Source: an uncultured Eubacteriales bacterium
GTDB taxonomy: Bacteria > Bacillota > Clostridia > Oscillospirales > CAG-272
NCBI GenBank assembly: GCA_905201895.1
Contig: CAJKPX010000030.1
Location: forward strand, 1-22,871
Reading direction: 5' to 3'
DNA: 22,871 nucleotides
The position numbers and the translations under genes are program-made. The notes beneath the pieces were generated by a model. That model made no database searches, was not told where the DNA came from, and saw nothing but the letters and a program-made list of their open reading frames with translations. Shown here one piece after another: positions 19,901 to 22,871 of this stretch (positions are counted from its first letter, which is position 1; each line of letters starts with the position of its first letter).

Positions 19901-22871
19901 CGGCGTTGATATTCTCGCAATTCTCAACACCTACACCGTGGATGAGCTCTATGAGCTTGCCCTCGACAAGGCTGCAAACTACGAGGCACAATATAATAAG
20001 GTAAGAAACTACATCCAGCTGCTCGCGGCATATCTGCCCGATGAGCTCACGAGCAACTCGATCGCCGATGCATACGAGGGCAACGGCGTGTTCGCAGTGA
20101 GCGGCAGCAAGACCATCAATGCAGGCGCGTTTATTGAAAAGCTCCTGCGCAAGATCACCAACCGCATCAGCATCCCTGAGGAAGCAATTGAGCTCATCCT
20201 TGAGAACGTTCGCGTTGGCGAGGTTACCTTCGGTCTGGATCTGACCGTTCGCGCTACCAATATCTATCAGATCACCTACATGAACCGTGATGGTGACAGA
20301 GAGCTGTTCAAGGTATTCCTGCCCGCAGGCGCAGACCTGAGCATCTTCAAGTACGATACCGAGATTTCGGGCTTCGAGTTCACGGGATGGACCGATGAAA
20401 ACGGCGTGGAGATTCTCACCATGCCCGCAGCGGATACCGTTGTTTACGCAGACCGCAACATGATTCTCGTTCACTTCCAGGACGTTGACGGCAAGCTTCT
20501 GGGCACGATCCCGATGCACACCGGCGACACGCTGGCAGACCATGCCGACAAGGTTGCCGAGATCATGGGTCTGGTCACCATTCCCGCATTCAACGCACAC
20601 ATCATCGACCGCTACGATATCTCCTGGGTTGTTCAGGCAGAGGAGTCCTACACGCTCGGCAACGACGTACAGCTCACCGCTGACACCACCCTGAAGGCAG
20701 CGCTCACCCCCGAATATCACTTCACCTTTGATATCGACGTTCCCTTTGAGATTACCGAGGATAACGGTGTTTACACCCTGACCATTCTCGGCGATCTGCC
20801 CGAGGCATTCAAGCTCAATCTTGCAAACAACGTATTCCTCAAGCGTGCAAACGGTGCGGATGACGTCACCCTCAAGGTTGTGATTGAAAACGGCAACTAC
20901 ACCTTCCTCACCCTCAAGGATGCAACCCTGGCACAGATCTACAACGCACAGGGCGCCGAGGTTGTGTTTGATTACGCAGCACAGGCAACTGCTCCCGCAG
21001 GCTTTGCAGGCACTGCTTATGCAACCGCTGCAGACACCGCGTTCTATTCCTTCGATATCCTCTCCAATGGAGCGAAGGTGACCGACGCATTCGCAGCACC
21101 CATCCGCATCCAGGTTCCCTTCGCAGCAGCGATCGAGAACGCAGCGGATAAGGCAACCAGAGTGCACACCGTTGCAGCCGGCGAACGTGAGCTGATCACG
21201 AGCATCGGCGTTGTGACCGACGGCAGCGCAAAGTACGTTTGGTTCGAGGCTCCTCACTTCTCCGACTACGTGATCGCAACCGAGTATCTCGTAACCGTAA
21301 ACTTCACCGACGGTCAGAATGCGATCAACGGTACGATGGCGGGCGTGGATCCTGCAGATATGTACTTCCCCGCAGGCGAAAAGCTCACGCTGAACTTCAC
21401 GGTTGAGTCCGGCTACACGATCGAAAAGATCGAGGCGCTCGTTGCAGGTAACACCACCGAGTATAACCTCGGCGACGAGTTTACCGTAACCGATGCCGTT
21501 GCCTTCACCGTAACCGCAACGACCGGTGGCTACAACGTTTACTACTACGTCAACGGCGCGCTCAAGGAGGTTGTTCCTTACACCCGTGACGACGTGGCTT
21601 CCTTCACCACCGCAGATGCATTCCTCAAGCCCTTCGCAACCGTAACCGCAGGCGCAACCGCTCCCGCAGGCTACAAGAACACGGGTAAGTGGGTAGGCTT
21701 TGATCAGTCGCTGCTCGGCGTTTCCGATATTTACGTATCGGCAAAATGGGATGCGATCGTTTACACGGTCGAGTTCAAGGGCGCCGCATCCTTCCAGGTA
21801 ACGGTTGAAAACTACGCTTCGATCGTGGTTGAGCCCGCCGTTCCCGAAAAGGCAGGCGAGTACGGTGCTTGGGAAGCATACGATCTCTCCAAGCTCGTTG
21901 AAAGAGCAACTGCAAGCAACGGTTACATCTACACCATCAACGCAACCTATCAGAAGCTCACCTACGACGTGATCGTGGACGGCAACGTGACCGCTGCTCC
22001 CACCACTGCAACCGCAGGCGATCAGATCACGCTCACCGTAACCCAGAAGACCGGCTACGATGCAACCGTTTCGGTTAAGACCGCGAACGGTACCGACGTA
22101 ACCGTAACCGACGGCAAGTTCACCATGCCTGCCGCAAACGTATACGTAACCGTAACCTACACGGCAAAGACCCTGTCCTACACCATCAACGGTGTTGCAG
22201 GAACCGGCACCTACGGCGAGAGCATCACCTTCGAGGTTACTCTCCCTGCAGGTCACGTTCTGATTCAGGCTCCCAATGCAGCTCTCGTATCGGTAACGGG
22301 CGAGGGTGCAAGAGTGCTCACCTATGCGTTCTCCCTGGTTGATGACGGCACCGCAATCACCTATGACACCGCAGAGGCATTCCCCTCGATCTTCAAGATC
22401 TTCAACGGTAAGCTGTTTGACGGCAAGGGTGATCCCGTAAGCACCGAGAAGCACGTTACCTTCAATAGCTGGTCGGCTGCAGTTGCAGGCATCTTCAGCT
22501 TTGCATCCTTCACCGTAACCTACACGCAGTCGCTCCTGTGGCTGTGGATCCTGATCGCGGTTCTCGTTCTGATCGCAATCATTGCAATCCTCTACACGCT
22601 CTACATCAACGGTAAGATCAGAAGACCTCTGTTCCTGCTCCGCTTCATCGCATGGCTGGTTGGTCTGTTCTTCGCACTCTGCCTGGCAGTTTCGGGTCTG
22701 TTCCTCAAGGTCGCTCACCTGTTCGGCAAGAGCGAGGATCCCGAGGACTACGGCTTCGATAAGGCTCCCGTTGAGGACGCAGCTCCCGTTGAGGAAGCAA
22801 CCGAGGAGGAGGTTCCCGCTGAAGCTACCGACGCTCCCGCTGAAGCTACCGACGCTCCTGCTGAAGCTACC
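16977..22871 (+). CDS. Giant secreted, membrane-anchored repeat protein (3' end outside window)
   Basis: At least 1965 aa with no stop before the edge. Residues 1-29 are a signal peptide (MKMFHKILAIVLTVFMLVTA onward, possible cleavage after AGA at 29). A long helical part follows. It contains about six units of roughly 26 residues starting YI(T/S/N)D or similar (about 236-385), then six units of 22 residues (one of 19) at 401-529 with the pattern DW-N-V/I-x-N-L. The middle has further Leu-rich helices. From about residue 1090, beta-rich modules resemble divergent InlB/Listeria-Bacteroides repeats (FEFTGWTDENG, then GYTIEKIEALVAGN and TMPAANVYVTVTYTA). Two membrane segments lie at about 1853-1877 and 1885-1911, followed by an acidic tail ending in PAEATDA repeats. 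No LPXTG is seen in the window. I infer a cell-surface adhesin or structural protein. Codon choice is extremely biased (no TTA, CTA or TCA), which suggests high expression. Confidence 0.9.
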   Translation, partial: MKMFHKILAIVLTVFMLVTALPISAIAGAWLEVDAETNGSSSTVTVTVDGGALADILLENGISADLIKDLWAKKAIDLNSLKEIISLEELFEIVPKDSVLSLFNFEEIASAIGLDVLRRYVDIPSLLQDVDTAKLVALIKNVPDLEKYVDVEALLVERYIASALILSYLDEDALFAALNVNTLKKELLSLSIDQLKQIVHVDEVVKAELLNLNAIVNFPAVKEKLQTLTNAQLMSYITDKTALSDQVKSKLSTLSGSVLKGYINDTSDLESALLGMNTADLRDYISDLETLNDKLGAKFDAMSTADLRSYITNESVLANKLTPKFTAMSSATIMSYITDADLLASKMNGKFLAMTDGHAVEVYITDVVAVEAYLEGKYTPAELLPYVVDGELDFKALLTDGMLTAGDLLDRDLIDVTKAVTNGIITPSELMEWNVMNLSALVDNGVVSASDLMDWNIVNLQKLIADDVITAEQLLDWNIVNFTKLVNDKINAADLLDCANLAKVVEDGVVTAKELLEWDVANLSKLVDDGVIVLDMDAVKTELNNIDPAKLKDPKYSDLDKALEVLGVDKCAEMVGGYAAAKKYIDIESLLGALDLKGITDAILAKGKSLDDYIDFNGLLGQMSIKALMDVIPPAKIFAQLSNDEIVELLGMINVEQYVRPVLTTVFNKAMLNVDKVTLNGYNVATENATTKVLSFHSANLVKALASVIPTPAEFAAMKDGKLITLDLGLVYTVDGTTTQKTKNITVEFVIEGDLSRLQNAVASLEALVKSYINKLEFANGILTLDVTLPGTAARLFANVLDSDTIPEELKQKVLNLANLDGNGALAFVDALTLEELLTLFDRIEPSALFETFKNISYVQAALDAVSRKTGYNLADLTLDDLVDYATSVPSFERISEIIANKTGRDILGYVESIAGKVDSIVDRVEKIGAVERILDKVSAKINVDLSAISAADIVDRAKDEPISETIANVIKSKLGVDILAILNTYTVDELYELALDKAANYEAQYNKVRNYIQLLAAYLPDELTSNSIADAYEGNGVFAVSGSKTINAGAFIEKLLRKITNRISIPEEAIELILENVRVGEVTFGLDLTVRATNIYQITYMNRDGDRELFKVFLPAGADLSIFKYDTEISGFEFTGWTDENGVEILTMPAADTVVYADRNMILVHFQDVDGKLLGTIPMHTGDTLADHADKVAEIMGLVTIPAFNAHIIDRYDISWVVQAEESYTLGNDVQLTADTTLKAALTPEYHFTFDIDVPFEITEDNGVYTLTILGDLPEAFKLNLANNVFLKRANGADDVTLKVVIENGNYTFLTLKDATLAQIYNAQGAEVVFDYAAQATAPAGFAGTAYATAADTAFYSFDILSNGAKVTDAFAAPIRIQVPFAAAIENAADKATRVHTVAAGERELITSIGVVTDGSAKYVWFEAPHFSDYVIATEYLVTVNFTDGQNAINGTMAGVDPADMYFPAGEKLTLNFTVESGYTIEKIEALVAGNTTEYNLGDEFTVTDAVAFTVTATTGGYNVYYYVNGALKEVVPYTRDDVASFTTADAFLKPFATVTAGATAPAGYKNTGKWVGFDQSLLGVSDIYVSAKWDAIVYTVEFKGAASFQVTVENYASIVVEPAVPEKAGEYGAWEAYDLSKLVERATASNGYIYTINATYQKLTYDVIVDGNVTAAPTTATAGDQITLTVTQKTGYDATVSVKTANGTDVTVTDGKFTMPAANVYVTVTYTAKTLSYTINGVAGTGTYGESITFEVTLPAGHVLIQAPNAALVSVTGEGARVLTYAFSLVDDGTAITYDTAEAFPSIFKIFNGKLFDGKGDPVSTEKHVTFNSWSAAVAGIFSFASFTVTYTQSLLWLWILIAVLVLIAIIAILYTLYINGKIRRPLFLLRFIAWLVGLFFALCLAVSGLFLKVAHLFGKSEDPEDYGFDKAPVEDAAPVEEATEEEVPAEATDAPAEATDAPAEAT
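22815..22871 (+). repeat. 21-bp tandem repeat in the acidic tail, running off the window
   Basis: Units at 22815-22835 and 22836-22856 are the same 21 bp and encode PAEATDA. A third unit with one change starts at 22857 and is cut by the edge. It lies within the coding frame of the giant protein. Confidence 0.9.

Noticed and set aside
16935..22718. A 1927-codon open frame on the minus strand
   Set aside because: It is the codon-aligned complement of the real plus-strand gene, with a Cys/Gly/Val-rich composition, no SD site and no recognisable domain. The plus strand has a promoter, SD site, signal peptide and membrane segments.

Overview
The window looks like chromosome from an uncultured anaerobic Firmicute of the Clostridia, probably a gut or rumen commensal. 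The evidence is an oxygen-sensitive glycyl radical enzyme with its activase, a CD1247-type acidic zinc-ribbon protein, EF-P, a Gram-positive lipoprotein, strong SD sites and many near-perfect sigma-A promoters (TTGACA-N17-TATAAT type). No genus can be named from the sequence alone.

Layout. 1-395: intergenic, with a dispersed repeat and terminators. 396-1214 (-): uracil-DNA-glycosylase-fold protein, divergent from a PHP-domain metallohydrolase at 1450-2481 (+). 2824-10883: a carbohydrate/radical-chemistry region. It holds a GH28-like beta-helix protein (-), a glycyl radical enzyme with its activating enzyme (-), a DMT transporter and a cytoplasmic GH10-type glycosidase in one overlapping operon (-), and a divergent AraC-type regulator (+). 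It is visibly more AT-rich than the right half. 11420-12025 (-): lipoprotein. 12529-12604 (-): tRNA-Gln(CUG). 12771-15176 (+): ROK-type repressor and MATE efflux pump operon with a clear operator. 15439-15999 (+): EF-P. 16101-16598 (+): CD1247-like protein with a nine-cysteine cluster. 16977 to the window edge (+): the first 1965 codons of a giant secreted, membrane-anchored repeat protein with no stop before the edge.

The most unusual feature is a family of structured intergenic repeats (about 1-55, 2579-2722, 4129-4262, 7478-7717, 11085-11306, 12115-12262 and 12298-12491). From 2579 on, each full copy sits just 3' of a minus-strand gene in one orientation. Copies are built from separable modules. 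Several end in a sequence identical or nearly identical to the 3' end of the tRNA-Gln in this window, including CCA, and run straight into an intrinsic terminator that appears to travel with the repeat. They behave like small non-autonomous, tRNA/terminator-associated elements.

Functionally, the GH10, transporter, glycyl radical enzyme, activase, GH28-like protein and AraC regulator suggest an inducible pathway in which an imported glycoside is cleaved in the cytoplasm and a product is processed anaerobically by radical chemistry. The substrate is unknown. A 59-bp relic of the glycyl radical enzyme gene beside the activase terminator shows that this locus has been rearranged.
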